Below the pieces are notes generated by a model. The model made no database searches and was not told the origin of the DNA. It saw nothing but the letters and a program-made list of their open reading frames with translations. Below, piece after piece: positions 23,647 to 36,547 of a DNA stretch of 64,000 nucleotides. Position 1 is the first letter of the stretch; each line of letters begins with the position of its first letter. The stretch covers positions 1 to 64,000 of the forward strand of contig JABYQR010000134.1 in the NCBI GenBank assembly GCA_022592445.1, given 5' to 3'. The DNA comes from Cytidiella melzeri. Lineage: Eukaryota > Basidiomycota > Agaricomycetes > Polyporales > Irpicaceae. The position numbers and the translations under genes were made by a program.

Positions 23647-25722
23647 TTACTTGCGTTTCTTGATAGCCGATTCTGCCTTCTCACCACCTGCAGCTGCTGA
23701 AGGCTCAGCTTCAGTCTTGGCCTTGGCGACCTTGTCGTCGGCGGATGGAGCGTCAGTCTTCTTCACCGACTGTAGAGTTCAAACATCAGCCATGTTATCG
23801 TAGCCGGGTTTGAGGCATCACTTACCTTGGTAACCCGCTTCTGCTGACCACCAATCAGGCCCAAGAGAGTACCCATCAAACCAAAGAACGTGGTCAGGGC
23901 AAGAACGAGAGCAGCGCCAGTCTCAGGCTGAGACTTGAAAGCGAGAACGGGGTCGACCTTAGCGATGTCAACGAACTTGAAGGCCTTGCCGCGAACGAAA
24001 GCAACAGGGTCTTCCTTCCACGAAACCTCGGAGGTCTCATCCTTGTCCTCAACAATTGCTGCCTTCTTGGCCTCGGCCTCAACAGCCTTCTTCACCTCAT
24101 AGGTCTCCTGTGCGAGAGCCTGAGCATCCTCGAGGGAATGACCAACATAAATGTTGTCGAAGAGTATGTCCTCGGTCATAGTCCAGAGCTCGATACCAAC
24201 ACCACCCTACGCATAACTCCGTTCACATCAAAGTTAACATGCGCTGGGAGAGTGAACTTACGATGGGCTTAAGGCTCTTGACTGGAGTAGAGTCCTCGAA
24301 ATAAGCAGGGTTGGGAATCTTGCGAGGAGCCCATTCACCCTTGTACGCAGGATTGTCAATCATGGGAGCATACCACTTGCCCCTGTAAGCAGGGTTTGGT
24401 TTATAAGGGCTACACAAAGAAAATGTTAGCAAAAGAGCATTGCCTACACTTCTTGCCATACCGCTTCCACTCGCCGCACCCAGGTGCCTCGTCACACTTC
24501 GGGTTATGGACAGTCGGGGCAATCCAATCACCGTCTTCCTCATCATCCCACTCCTCGGGCTTCTCGGCATCTAGCATGAGGAATAAGTGCATGTGCTGCA
24601 ATTGATCTGACCATACTTACCGGGATCAGGGATAGTCTCGGGCTCATCGTCAAGCCAGCCCTCGGGCTTCTCAGCTTCCTCATCAGGAATCTCGTAAGGA
24701 GCATCCTCATCCCAATCCTCGGGCTGGCATGCATGTCAGCACAAACTTAAGTCGCTCGTTCAAGAGAAAACGAACCTTGGTAGCATCGGGGTCTGAAATC
24801 CTCTTAGTGTCGACCCAATCCTCAGGCTTCGAGTCCTCGGGATCGTCAATTTCGCTTGGGGGATTGACTGCGGGAGTGAAGTCCTCCAATAAGTTCCCCC
24901 TGTTGTGACTCTCGCCGTTGAAGAGTACGTCATAAGTGTTGTTGGGGCTAAAGCAAGTTCAATACGGGTCTATAGAGACTAGGTGATGATGACGACTTAC
25001 AACAGAGCGAGCGTGAAAAGGTTAGTGTTCTTCTCGAATGCGGGCTTAGGAGGAAGTGTGAGATGCTTCTCCTCGAATTCTCCTGTGACTGGGTTCTGGT
25101 GGCGGAAGATGAAGTGAATCTAGGAGAGATAACGCGTTATGAGTGGCCCCAGGCTATGATCTTACATGCTTCGTACCTTCGTTCCAGGACAAGTCAAATC
25201 AGGGCCAAACATGACTGTCCAAGGAGTCTTGTCAGAGAACTCCTTGCCAGCCGTTTGGAACCCGTCTTCAAGCAGCTTGAGGTAACCACCACCACAATTG
25301 CCACCCTTTTGGTACTTGACCTCATACTGAACAACGAGGGGCTTGTCGCTGAAGTCCAGAGACTGCTCGAACGGCGCAGAGATGGCATGATGGGCGGCCT
25401 TGCTCTTGGCAACAAGACCCTTGTCGCCGTCAATGAGCACGGGCTCAGCGTCCTCGACCTCCCAATTGCCAACGTAGCTGAAGGTCTCTCCACCGACGGG
25501 AGTCTTTTTGGTGGCCTCGGAAGGTGTCCACCTCTCGGTCCAGTCGTCGGTGAATTGTTCAAGAAAAGGTGCTTTGATGGAGGTGGGCTGCATAGCTCTG
25601 GTCAGGTGGCTGTATCTCAAGCAACCGTTAGGACATACCTTGAAGACAGGCTTGGATTCTTCCGCGTTTGTCGCGCTTGTGGCGGCGACAACCAGAAGGG
25701 CAGAGAGCGCTACGCTTCGCAT
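23647..25722 (-). CDS. Calnexin (ER lectin chaperone)
   Basis: Membrane-bound ER chaperone that binds monoglucosylated glycoproteins. It starts with the signal peptide [20 protein letters not shown]. The lectin domain includes [30 protein letters not shown] and [12 protein letters not shown]. The P-domain repeats (about 24880-24290) alternate IPDP..KPEDW-type and GEW-type units, with the cysteine pair in [10 protein letters not shown]. One transmembrane segment, [22 protein letters not shown], is followed by a charged cytosolic tail ending KRK. The tail is Lys/Ala/Glu-rich, as in fungal calnexins. Several short introns are present. A cluster of ACGTGG motifs lies upstream and suggests unfolded-protein-response control. 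Confidence 0.93.
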
Positions 25723-26087
25723 TGTGTACGAAGGACCGTGACGGGGTTGGACAGAGTGGAACGAGAGTGAGAGGTGGTGAAGGTGAGGAAGTAAAGTGAG
25801 GTTTCGCTTGAGACCAAGACTTAATAATGTGGGCGTCCGGTGATGACTGCCACGTAGGCACACTTTCCACGTCTTTCCACGTTCCCACGGCGCTACTCAG
25901 GTTGGTCCCACCGCACGCGGCCGTTCAGACGTTCAACTTCTGGTCCCCGTCTTTTCTCACTCGACACGGCTCAGACGTATGCACATGCATGTCAGAAACA
26001 GATCTATTACAGCACAGCATGCTCGATACATAGTATGGATGGCAGAGGCTGATTACAGCAGTACAGCGGCACAGACCACGTCACCGT
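25723..26087. other. Calnexin promoter region and SNU114 3' flank
   Basis: A 365-bp spacer between two minus-strand genes. The promoter motifs are listed separately; no gene is seen. Confidence 0.5.
25850..25889 (-). promoter_or_regulatory. Cluster of ACGTGG (UPRE/ERSE-like) motifs upstream of calnexin
   Basis: CCACGT occurs at 25850-25855, 25867-25872 and 25877-25882, and CCACG again at 25885-25889, 128-167 bp upstream of the calnexin ATG. Read on the coding strand these are ACGTGG cores. The middle one is in AGACGTGG, one base from the yeast UPRE core TGACGTGG. No CCAAT partner is visible. Confidence 0.5.
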
Positions 26088-29000
26088 TCAGCCCAGCAGA
26101 TCTGCATGGCCAGAGGCAGATAGAGCGAGCTGCAAAGCCACAAATCGTCAGACCATGAAAGACACACCAACGCATACCGTGGGACTTACCACGAACTCAT
26201 CATCCAGGTATTTTGACACCGCTATCTGGTCACCGAGCCCTTTCCGCCTTCTGGTCTTGAGCACGAGATCTCTGGCGAGAGCCTGTCCTGACGCCGGTTC
26301 CAGTGGCCGAAGCTTTATACTCGTGTCGGTGGGATCACCTGGTTAGTCATACACTCAGTTACAGATTACCGTTTGATCTAATCAGGCAAGATCATACCGG
26401 GTACTATTGACCAATGGTCAAATACTTGCAAGCAGAACGCTTGACCTTGTGTCGCCGTCCTCAGATCGGTCTCGAAACCATTGGCATCGATTACGGGAAT
26501 CAGGGCCTTGACGGTGTAGAGTGGCGATCCTGCTTTGGGTATGTCTTGAGTCACGTGCCCACGTCGTCTCGCAAGGACGGTGTATACTGCAGAAATGCAG
26601 TCCGCAGGAGCTTGAACTTCGACGTAATAGACAGGTTCCATCAGTCGTGGCGTGGCCTGTGTGAAGAACGCTGATTCAGATAGGTTGGAAATGTGTTCTA
26701 CGAGTGGTACGCACCATCAGGAAGGACGAGTAGCACACGCGCCGGGCTGTCGGCACAATCTGTCCACCTCCTCGGAAGATTGGCTCTTGAGCTAGACTCG
26801 CGTCCAGAATACGGAACTTCACATTCCTCATAGCTACATTTGTGCAGTGAATTAGTGACACGCGATGTGTGAACAGAATAGTACTAACGTTCATCGCAGA
26901 GTGGACCTTCACGCGCCCCCCACTGGAAGCCCTGTTTTATATGCTCCTTCACCGAGCTGAGCAGCTTCTTGTCAATCTGGAAAAAATCAAGTCAATAACC
27001 ACAAGAGAACGAGCAAACATGTCCACTCAACTTGCGACGGTAGTGTGTCGTCCAGGAGAATGTTCGCGCCGGACTCGTCGGGACCGAACGCCCATATAGA
27101 TCGCGACGCGAGCAAATCCCACTGGTATTTCTCTTCAAAAAACTTTCCTCTCTCCTTTGCAGATATCCGCATGGTAACCCTACCAGTCTCAATGTCTTCT
27201 GCGATGCCGCGTTCCAACGGTTCTGCAATCATGGTGACTTTGTTCCTAAATTCAGTGTCATTAGCACAGACTTCGATAGGCCGACGGTATGCACTGACTT
27301 CTTGTTGGGAGTATCCGCATAACATTTCAACGCACTCGTTTCCAGCACAGTCTCGCAGAACTTTGTCACTGGGTCTGAGACCTTGATCTCAATTTCGGAG
27401 AACAGTCGACGGAGATCGTGCATGACACAGTCCAAGTAAAGTTCGCCAGTTCCAATGAGCACATGTTCACCACTCTCCTCAACTTTCGTTCCGACAAGAG
27501 GATACGATTTGTTGATGCTGCGGAGACCAGACAACATCTTGGGCAACTCTGAAGGAGCTATTGGTTCTATGGCGATCTTCAACACCGATTGTGTCATGTG
27601 CTTGATAGGACGGAAAATGTACAGGTCGTCGTCTGCGTCTGCCGATGCAATAGTAGCGGTCTTAGATATTGAGGCATCGACGCCACCAAGAAGGACCAGA
27701 TTGCCTGCAGTGACTTCCTCTGTAGGGATATAGTATCTGAAAAGCAATCAGCGGAAAAAGACGCAGACGAGCACATACAGAACATGCTTACCGCGCTTCG
27801 TTGATCCAAATATCCTCGACGTAAGCCTTGACCATATCTTCTTCGTCCTCGGGCGAGTACCCTTCTCCGAGAACCTTGACATCCATACCTTTGCGAAGTG
27901 TACCGCTGAGTACCCGACCGAATGTACGGAAAGACTGTGCATCCGTAGTCTGGTAGAGCTTTGTGATATTGATCATCAACGGCCCTTCAGGATCGCAATT
28001 TTGCATCGCAATGGCTCGTTCAGAGGACATTGACCCAGAGTACGTGCGTTCGACCTGTAAACATTAAACATGAGAGTGACCTACGGGCGGACATGTGCAC
28101 GACGCACTTTGCGAGAGGCTCCCTCCAGTGGTGAGGGTATATGCTCAGTTATCATATCCACCAACCCAACAGAAGGGCCAAAGAACTGGTCCAAGACAGC
28201 CTTCAGTAATGGCCTGACATCCATCTTGTACATGATCGGCTTCAAGCTTATACCGAGGCCACGTAGAGTCGCTTTCAATGAGTCCGTCTCCTCACTAAGC
28301 ACATGGGTATAGAGCTTATACAACGGTTCCAGGATGAAGTGCACGAAGGTTCGATTTTGTTCTGGATCAGTTTGCTTGCGCGTGAACTTGCGAGTTTCTT
28401 CATTGAAGTACACGTCCCCCCATAGTCTGTCAGCGAAACCATGAACATCAAGGGAGCCTGGCAAAGAGGTCAGGAAATGAAACTGCGAGACTGAAAGACG
28501 AGCTTACCGTAAGTGTCAGCATACATCTGAGCAAATGATCGAAGCGTGAAGCACCAGTGCATGTCAGCACTTGCGAACGCCACATTGCCTTTCTCCGGGC
28601 TCAGATGGAATTCAGGGTCAGGAGTAAGACCGCTACTCCATTGTCAGTCGTTGAGCCGTCGTCAATACTAGAAACATACCCAATGAACGTGTTGACCTCC
28701 TCAATAGTATGCTTAATCTTGTAGAATGCATCAGCGGGTTTGACTCTGAGCTCGAGGATTAAGCGGTCAATCTTGTTCACGACAAGGGTAATTTTCACGC
28801 CCTCCAGAATCGCATGACGAATGATGGCTTCCGTGTTGCACATAACCTACGGCGAGTCAGTGGATACAGAAGCGTAGGAATGAAACAACGTACTCCTTCA
28901 ATCACATCAACCACAAGCACTATACCGTCAACAAGTCTGATTGCCGAAGCTACTTCGTCCACGAAGTTGACGTGACCTGGCGTGTCGATGAAATGCACTA

Positions 29001-29777
29001 AATGGGACTTCCCGTAGCTATTTTGCAGGACTAGCGACATAGGCGAAGACTTGATTGAGATGCGGCGCTCTCTTGAGAGAACGTGAGTGTCCGTGTATCG
29101 GGTCTATCACAGACGTCATGACTATTCGATATGGTGCAGCATCTCAACTGACCTGGTTGTCCGAGTCCCAAACCATTTTGTGCGTCTCGAAAACAAGCAT
29201 ATCCATTAATGCCGTCTTACCGTGATGCAGGTGGCCGACGACAGCGACATTTCGTATGTGGTCAGGGAACGAGGTCATGTTCAGAAGAAAGCTAGTCCCA
29301 TGTTAATTGGACAACAGGCAGGACGTAAGGTTGCGAACTCACCCCTTATCGTATCGAGTTTCTGGCATATCCTTTTCTTCCACGTTCCATTTCCGCACCT
29401 TTACTGGAGCAATGATGGGCTCTGTAAGGGGCTGTGCATCTTCCTCCTGAACCAAGGTTTCAACATCTGCGCCGTAAACCTGCTCAGCCGAAGGATAGTA
29501 CTGCTTGTCCTCATGAAGGATCACAGCGTTATGTACAGGCTCTGTAAGCCACCTATCAGTTCTTGTGAGAGAGTCTGACAGACTGTTCCATACCGTCAAC
29601 CTGCATTAATGCTCCATCCCCCGTTTCCTCCATAGGCTCGTCGTCAAACCCTTCCAGTGGCCGAGTGGAAGCTGCCTGGGGAGCAAAATCATCACGGGGA
29701 ATAGCATCTTCGTCGTCTGAGTCCAAGTCAGCACCGATATAATTGCCAAACTCGTCATAATCCTCGAAAGAAGCCAT
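26088..29777 (-). CDS. SNU114: U5 snRNP GTPase Snu114 (EFTUD2 homologue)
   Basis: EF-2-like GTPase that controls spliceosome activation and disassembly with Brr2 and Prp8. The acidic N-terminus [21 protein letters not shown] is diagnostic of this branch. The GTPase domain has the G1 region GHLHHGKT (about 29210-29240), [20 protein letters not shown] (G3, about 28940-29000) and [12 protein letters not shown] (G4, about 28740-28780). Domain II and the EF-G-like C-terminal domains follow ([39 protein letters not shown]). The C-terminal exon reads [14 protein letters not shown], then [20 protein letters not shown] and, after a last intron, a short tail ending DLLG at 26088. About twelve introns of usual size. 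It is divergent from PFD1, with 254 bp between starts. Confidence 0.94.
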
Positions 29778-30031
29778 ATTTTGAGGTATGAATGTTTGTT
29801 ATGGGCGAGCGGTTGTGAGTGTTGCCCAACAGCAAGACCACCAAGCACAGCAATCACAAAAAAAGCGAGAGAAGCAGAGCTTTATGCAACCGTACAGCAG
29901 CCAAGCAGTACGACCGGTGTGAGGTGTGAGGATAGGATGGGTGGTAATGGAGGTCGCCAGACGAGTAACGCGTATAGCAAGCGCTTCGACGCGTTCAGAA
30001 GCGCCCCTGGGCACACTCAGCAGCATCCACC

Positions 30032-30600
30032 ATGGCCACATTATCTGACGATACTCTACGAAAGGTATTCATTCGTGGCTACAAAGTCCTGGAAATGGAC
30101 TCATTTATTGTCCCTCCAGATTCTTGTCCAAATTCAACAGACTGCCATACAATCACAGCGTGCACTGAGCATCTCCCGCCAACAACTTGCTGCGAAGGAG
30201 CGGGAAAGGCGCATCCTTCAGCTTACGATAGAGGAGATCAAGCCTCTCGGACAGGATGTAAACCTTTACAAAGGTGTAGGAAAGATGTGAGTGGGATTTC
30301 TACTGTGTCGAATTTGTCTCATCTTTGCGCAGGTTCATGCAAGTACCTCGCCCGGTCATGGACAAGGATTTACAAACGGAAGAAAAATCGCTAACAGATG
30401 ATATAAACAATTTGACGAAGAAGGTCCAAGTTTTGCTCTTGAGTGGCAATCTGAACTGACCACGCCTCTTAGTCCAAATACTTGGAGAAACAATTTAATG
30501 ATGCCCAGGCGCAACTTCGCGATATTGTGAGTGTTCGATATCGTCACTGAGCTGAACTGATACTATTCTAAAGTTCCACAATGCACCCAATCGATCCTGA
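30032..30600 (+). CDS. PFD1: Prefoldin subunit 1
   Basis: Beta-type subunit of the hexameric prefoldin chaperone that delivers actin and tubulin chains to the CCT chaperonin. Splicing joins MATLSDDTLRK to ILVQIQQTAIQSQRALSISR, QQLAAKERERRILQLTIEEI, LYKGVGKM, FMQVPRPVMDKDLQTEEKSL, KKSKYLEKQFNDAQAQLRDI and FHNAPNRS, with stop at 30600. The two heptad-rich helices joined by the central beta hairpin (LYKGVGKMFMQVPR) match the family, as does the length of about 120 residues. Four short GT-AG introns are present. Confidence 0.93.
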
Positions 30601-30919
30601 AATTGCTGAGAGCTGTTACCAGCCGACGAGTACACGCAGAAGCAGAACTAGAGATCAGCACCGAGGCTCTTCATGCTATTGGCCTTTGTGGACAGGTCGC
30701 CAACCATTGTATAGGGCCAACATCACGCTCTAAACTCAGTCGATGGATGGATGGCCATTCTAGAGAAATCCTAGATTATGGGGGTACGATAAAATGAACT
30801 ATTTTACTCGTTGTGCTTATGTATGTTCATGCGACTGCCGATTCTATGAATGAGTATTGTAGATCTAGAGCAGGATACGAAGCGAAACGCAGGTGCCATA
30901 GAAGCACTGCGGCATGCTC
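30601..30919. other. Convergent 3' intergenic region
   Basis: A 319-bp stretch between the stops of PFD1 and the ABC transporter. A short plus-strand open frame (30603-30797) has no recognisable content and is likely PFD1 3' UTR. Confidence 0.45.
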
Positions 30920-33900
30920 TTAACGTTTGGCATAACGAAGCAGGCGTGATGCAACTGGAAAGGAAGGCTGAGTCAGTATCACTACAAACTCTGTGTGAGG
31001 TGCTCACCAATGGTAACAATAAAATTGAAAACTGTGGCCCATCGTCAATATCTACGCAGTAAATGAGAGGACGAGAGGACTCACCAAAGAAGCAGAACAC
31101 TATCCAAACGTCCCTCCAACGATTTGAGTACTCGATGTTGAGCGGTGTGAAGTACTGGTCTCCGACCTATCGTATGAACAAGTATTAGTGACCTATCGCT
31201 GTGCAAGTCTCATGGACAACTTACTGTATATTGACAGTAACGGCAGTCAGAGGTGTCCGAAGGGTTGTCTAAATAACCTCCAGCTTCGCGAATGAAGTCT
31301 CCTGCCCAGTCGATACACGTCTGGCCAGACGGCGGATTGAAACGGGAGAACTCTTCTGATTGGCACGTAACGCTCAAGCCACTAGAAACGGATGTCAGAC
31401 AGGATTCGCAGTGTTTGACGGATATTTGGACTAACTGCAACTCAGTGGAAAGCATAGAGCTCAACACACGGGTGTATGGATCGAGCTGGTAAAGCCATGA
31501 TCGCCAGAAGCTCTCCATCGTCGGGAATGGGATAGTGACACCACAGAACGTCGTCAAAATCAACCCAATGAACGGATTGAAGAGCGCAGCGGTCTGAATC
31601 ATGAATCAATACGATGAACTATGCCTGACGCGTGAGACAGTACAAACCTGGATATTCGGAGAGACTGCGCCGATGAACTGGCCCAGAGTGACTGTACATC
31701 GCTGTCAGCACGTATATGTGGCCGGATGATAGCTAGCACACAAACCTCCAAATAATTCAACGAACAGTATGACGAGGAACTGGAAGCCGTTGCCGTTGCT
31801 TCCCGCAGAGCCTTGACCAAAGCCCATCGGCCAGACCATCAGAATCCAGTATACGAAGGCGCACATGATCGAGTACGGAATCTCTCCGATGAGCTGGCCG
31901 ATTGCGAAAACGTACGGAGAGTAGATTCTACTGGAAGACTCTCGGATGAAAACCCCTTGAAAGAGACTCTGTTTAGCCACATAAACAGAGTGATTATCAA
32001 TAATGGACGCACTCCTATTGAAGATCCACAGCGGCTCGATCTGTGCCATGACAATCATCGGCAAAATAGTTGCCCAGAACCTGAAAAACGACCCAATGTC
32101 AGCGTCAAGAGCACTCACGTCAAAAGAAGAACCGACATTGCGAATACACGGTATTGAAGATCGCGCAGAGTATGTCCAAGTTGCAAGAAGCACAATGATA
32201 TCTGGAGAGAGATGAAGGCGTGAATGAACAGCCTGCTGAATACGTAATCCGGAGACCGCCAGAGTGCCAAATTGTTCCGCCTGACAACCTCCCTGAGCTG
32301 GACCCAGAAGGGAGTAGCATCTGTTCAGGCGGGTGAGCGTCATGCATCATGTGTTTCGGATGAGAAACTCACATGTTGTCTCGCCCTTCTTTTCCGGAAC
32401 GGGAAGAGAGAGTCCCTGCTGCTTGATCTTCTCGATGTCGTCTCTCATCACCTGGTATTCTGGAGAGTCGCGCCAGATGTCTGCCCAATCACGATCTCCA
32501 ATACGCGGCGCAAGACCAGCACCTATCGCATCCAGCATATACTACATACAAAGCGTTAGTCACTGCGTGAGGCCTGACACTGGGGAGAGATGTACCTCGG
32601 CAGGATTAACATTAGCAGGGCACATAGCACCGTAACGAGCAAAATACTCCCGCAGGACGCTCGAATCAGGACCAATATCGCCAAAGTACACCGTCTCGCC
32701 ACCCGTTTCAAGGAGCAACAATCGATCGAAGCTTTCGAAGAGCAGAGACGAAGGCTGGTGAATGGTGCACAAAATGGCCTGACCGGACCTAGCCAGTTTC
32801 TTCAAAAAACGGACCAGATTCCACGCGCTCTGGCCGTCCAAACCGGATGTCGGCTCGTCAAGGAACAGCAGCAGTTCGGGTTTGCTGGCGAGTTCGACAC
32901 CGATGGTTAATCGCTTCCTTGCCTCGACGCCCAAGCTAAAAACAAGAGCATCGGAAAGTCCTTGGAGCTCCAGCAGCTCGATCATCTCCTCAACATACGC
33001 ATCCTTCTCTTCGACTGGCACGTGAGCAGGTTGACGAAGACGAGCAGAGAATTGCATCGCCTCCCTAACAGTCGCCGTGCCTTCGTGCACGTCCATCTGT
33101 TCAGCTGAAATTGCGAGTCGTCACATTTGAGTGATGTACAGATATGTACTGAAAGTACGAACCGTATGCAGTGCCACGAGCAAAATCGCCGCCGATGGGA
33201 CGGCCGTCCACCAACATACTACCAGTGATAACACCGATATTCTTTCGCTGGGCAAGCACGTCCAGGCAAGTCGTCTTCCCTGCACCTGAAGAGCCCATCA
33301 GAGCCGTGAGAGTACCGGGCTTTACATATCCGTAAACGTCGTGAAGAAGCCTACGTTGGCCGCCCGGGACTGGAACAGTATAATTGATAGCCTCCCACGT
33401 GAACGTCCTACGGCGGATTGCTACGTCCCTGCGATTACAATGTACAATCAACACACAAAAGCCAGCAGACGGGAAAAATACGTACCTGTCTTCATTCTTC
33501 ACGTCAGACTTCTCCAAATCCGACTTCTCATCAAATTCCTGGTCCTCCTTAGAAATGCCGCGAAGAGCCTTTCGCTCATTGAGCTTCGCGTTGAGGTCAA
33601 GAACCTTCTGAGTGGGTTTCGCATAAATGATGGTCCCAGCTTGGCCGTGGTATTGCTATTCAAACCCAAAATGGAATCAATTTCCACTGAATTGTATACC
33701 GCCAATTCGGGAGGGAGACGTACGGGATAAAACTCAATTAGCACAATTTGTGAGATCTGGAACGCGATGAAGAAGCCCAAGAGAACGAGGAAATTACGCC
33801 TCCAGATATCGTCAATGTTCAGTGAGTATCCAGCCTGAATGTAGCTGGCCCCGGTGACCGTCGTGCTGCCTGGGGAAGAGCCGATCAATGTGCACACTTG

Positions 33901-36547
33901 ATTTGGCCCAAGAGTATCGCTGCTCAGCACGAGCAAGTCAGGACTTGTGATCGGCAAGCACGACTGAAAGACGTACGGGTATTTATCGATACCAGGGAGA
34001 TTTCGGGGTACGACATAGTTGCCGTCACATTCAAGCTGAATAGCAACTAATTAGCGGCGGAAATATTTGGTAGATGAATCCAGTCACTTACCGTGATGCG
34101 TCCAAACTCGTTCTCCAGTACGCCTGAGAACGCGTATCCGAGAGGATTGATGTAGTACTGCAGTCACAATGTGAGGACACAAGCCAAGAGAAAATGCAGC
34201 CGCGACGATGCCACGCACGATCCAAAAGAGCCACCTCTTCATCTGCTGCACCGGGATAGTGTATCCAATATACTGGACCATGTTGGGCACGAAGAACACC
34301 GAGAGCCGGAAAGCCGAGTCAAAGTTCGTGCACATCAGTCCAAATGTCCGGAAGAAGCCCTGCATTGCCAAGAACGCCAGGTACGAAAACAGCTCCCACG
34401 TGAAGAATGCGCCGCCGTTACGGTCAAGGTTCGCCATAAAATATATGATGATGTTATAGATCGTGATGCGGATGAAGGAGAAGGGCATGTCGGCGATGGT
34501 GTTGGCGATGACGGTGGCAGATGGGCGATAGAAGCTGTAGCTGGTTTGTTTCTTCAAGATGGGCCGACCGAGCATTTGCGCGGGGAGCTCAGAGAAGGTT
34601 TCGAGACAGGACGTTAACATGGCAGCAAACATGACGGATCCACGCGTGAAGGCTCCAGCGGCGTTCAAAGGTTGATTGAAGTAAGCACCGCCGATGACGA
34701 GGGCGAGGATCTGTAGAAAGTCGGGTCAGCAGCGTATATGTCTAGATATGGTGATCAGACTCGCCGTGTCTAAAGTGTAACTGGTCGTCAATTGGAACTT
34801 GTCCTGCATCCTCATCTGGAAATTCCTCTTCACGAGCGCCTTGACCTGCCCGAAGAATCCAACAGTGTAAGGACTCTTTTTTGACACACCGCGCTTCTTG
34901 TCGGCCACGACTGCATCTCTGAACGCAATCTGGTCCTGGTTCTCCGTCTCCATGGTAATCTTGTACTCTTCCAGGCAAAGATGCATATCGTTCGCGTAAG
35001 AAGACTTCAGGAAAGCCTTTTCTAGGGCTTCTGGTGTCGCTGGCACATCTGAAGCAGAGCGACCGGGAGCAAAAAGACGCTCGTTCGGGTCGGTGCAACC
35101 TGTGAGGTAGTCTGCAGTGCTTTGACGGGGGAGAGACCTGTATCCCAGATTTTCAAAGTACGCTCGGGCTTCCGAGGGAGGACCGAAGAAGACCTGGCGG
35201 CCCTTGTCGATGACAAGGACTTTGTCAAAGAGTTCGTAGATACCTTCTCCGGCCTGGTACCTAGTTCATAGGCGGAGCGCAATGAACCTCTGTAGACTAC
35301 CACTAGCACGACCAGACTCACAAAGTTGCGAACGTCGTTTGTCCCAATATATCCGTCATCGCACGCATCGCCTTGATAAAGTCAAGCGCGGTACTGGCAT
35401 CGAGACCTCTTGTCGAATTATCGAAACAGAGCACGTGCGCACGGGTAGCCATCATTTCCGCGATCGACACTCGCTTACGCTCGCCACCGGAGACCCCGCG
35501 GACGAACTCGTCGCCGACGTACGTCTGCTTGGTGTGCGAGATGTTGAGCATGCGAAGGAGCATGTCTTCGATTTTTTCGTTGAATTCATGTCGCGAAAGA
35601 CCTGGGAGACGACCGTTAGGTCCAGGGGTCTTAGTGGAAAGTGCGAAGTCCAAAGTCTGGCCGACGGTGAGTGTAGAAATGTGAATGTCGTCTGTCGCAA
35701 AGGTGAATTTAGCACAAAAAAGGTACAGAGACTGGCGGGCTCCTACCTTCTTGATTGTATGCGACCTCGCCTTTGTACATTTTGGCCATTTCGGCAGCGT
35801 CGATACCGGCGTAACGTACGTCACCGCGTACCTGGGCGTACTCATGACGTTCATTCGCGATAGTTTTCAGAAACGTTGTGCACCCGGCGCCAGGGCAGCC
35901 TAGGACTAGACACATTTCTCCGGGTTTCAAGACCCCAGATTGCCTGTATAGCGGCCACATCAGCTCGTTCTATCGTGGCATGCAAATAAATCCCACTCAC
36001 TGGTGCAGAATGGTCCGCTTGGGCATTTCAGTGCGCTTGATGTGAAGCATGGACAGCAAAAGTTGCCAGATATAAAAGATAGGATACATGAAGAAATTAA
36101 AGATGGCGGCTGAACAGGTAGAATGAGATTTGGTTCGCTGTGGCTTCTATATTACACTTACCTCCAAACGTAGGCATATAAATCTGCGCGAATTCGTTAG
36201 CAGTTGTACTTGTCGCACTGAGACCACAGTACACGTACTTTGAAATCCGCGCCACCGAAGACGTCGACCTCAAGATCTTCCCAAGTCACACCAACGTGCT
36301 TGTGCTTGATACCAGCGCTCTGATTTGCGTCGTTAGAAGACTGCAGGAAGTCACGCAGGTTGAAGTGCCCTTCATCGCCAGCGGACTCTAACTTCTCCAA
36401 GTCTTTGCCATGGTCGGCGAAACTAGCGGTCCTTGTTCTGCTAGGTTCCCCGTCGGACCTCCTGGACAGCTCTCTCTCGAGCTGGTGAAAGATGTCCTCG
36501 GCACGTTGCACGTCGACGTGGTGATAGCCATCGACGTCTCCACTCAT
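30920..36547 (-). CDS. PDR-type full-size ABC transporter (ABC-G, Pdr5/Cdr1/Snq2-like)
   Basis: Plasma-membrane drug or lipid pump with the order NBD1-TMD1-NBD2-TMD2. NBD1 has the degenerate Walker [13 protein letters not shown] (Cys in place of Lys, normal for this family; about 35900), signature [16 protein letters not shown] (about 35480) and [12 protein letters not shown]1 spans about 34670-33500 ([37 protein letters not shown]). NBD2 has a canonical Walker [19 protein letters not shown] (about 33270), [15 protein letters not shown] and [17 protein letters not shown]2 spans about 32340-31600, and a Cys-bearing extracellular loop (CRYCQYT) follows near 31240. I rebuilt the C-terminus across introns as [29 protein letters not shown] and [11 protein letters not shown], with stop at 30920. 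About 1,450 residues and apparently intact. The substrate cannot be told from sequence. Confidence 0.92.

Noticed and set aside
30850..31062. Plus-strand 70-residue open frame
   Set aside because: It lies opposite the last exons of the ABC transporter, which rebuild to a conserved C-terminus.
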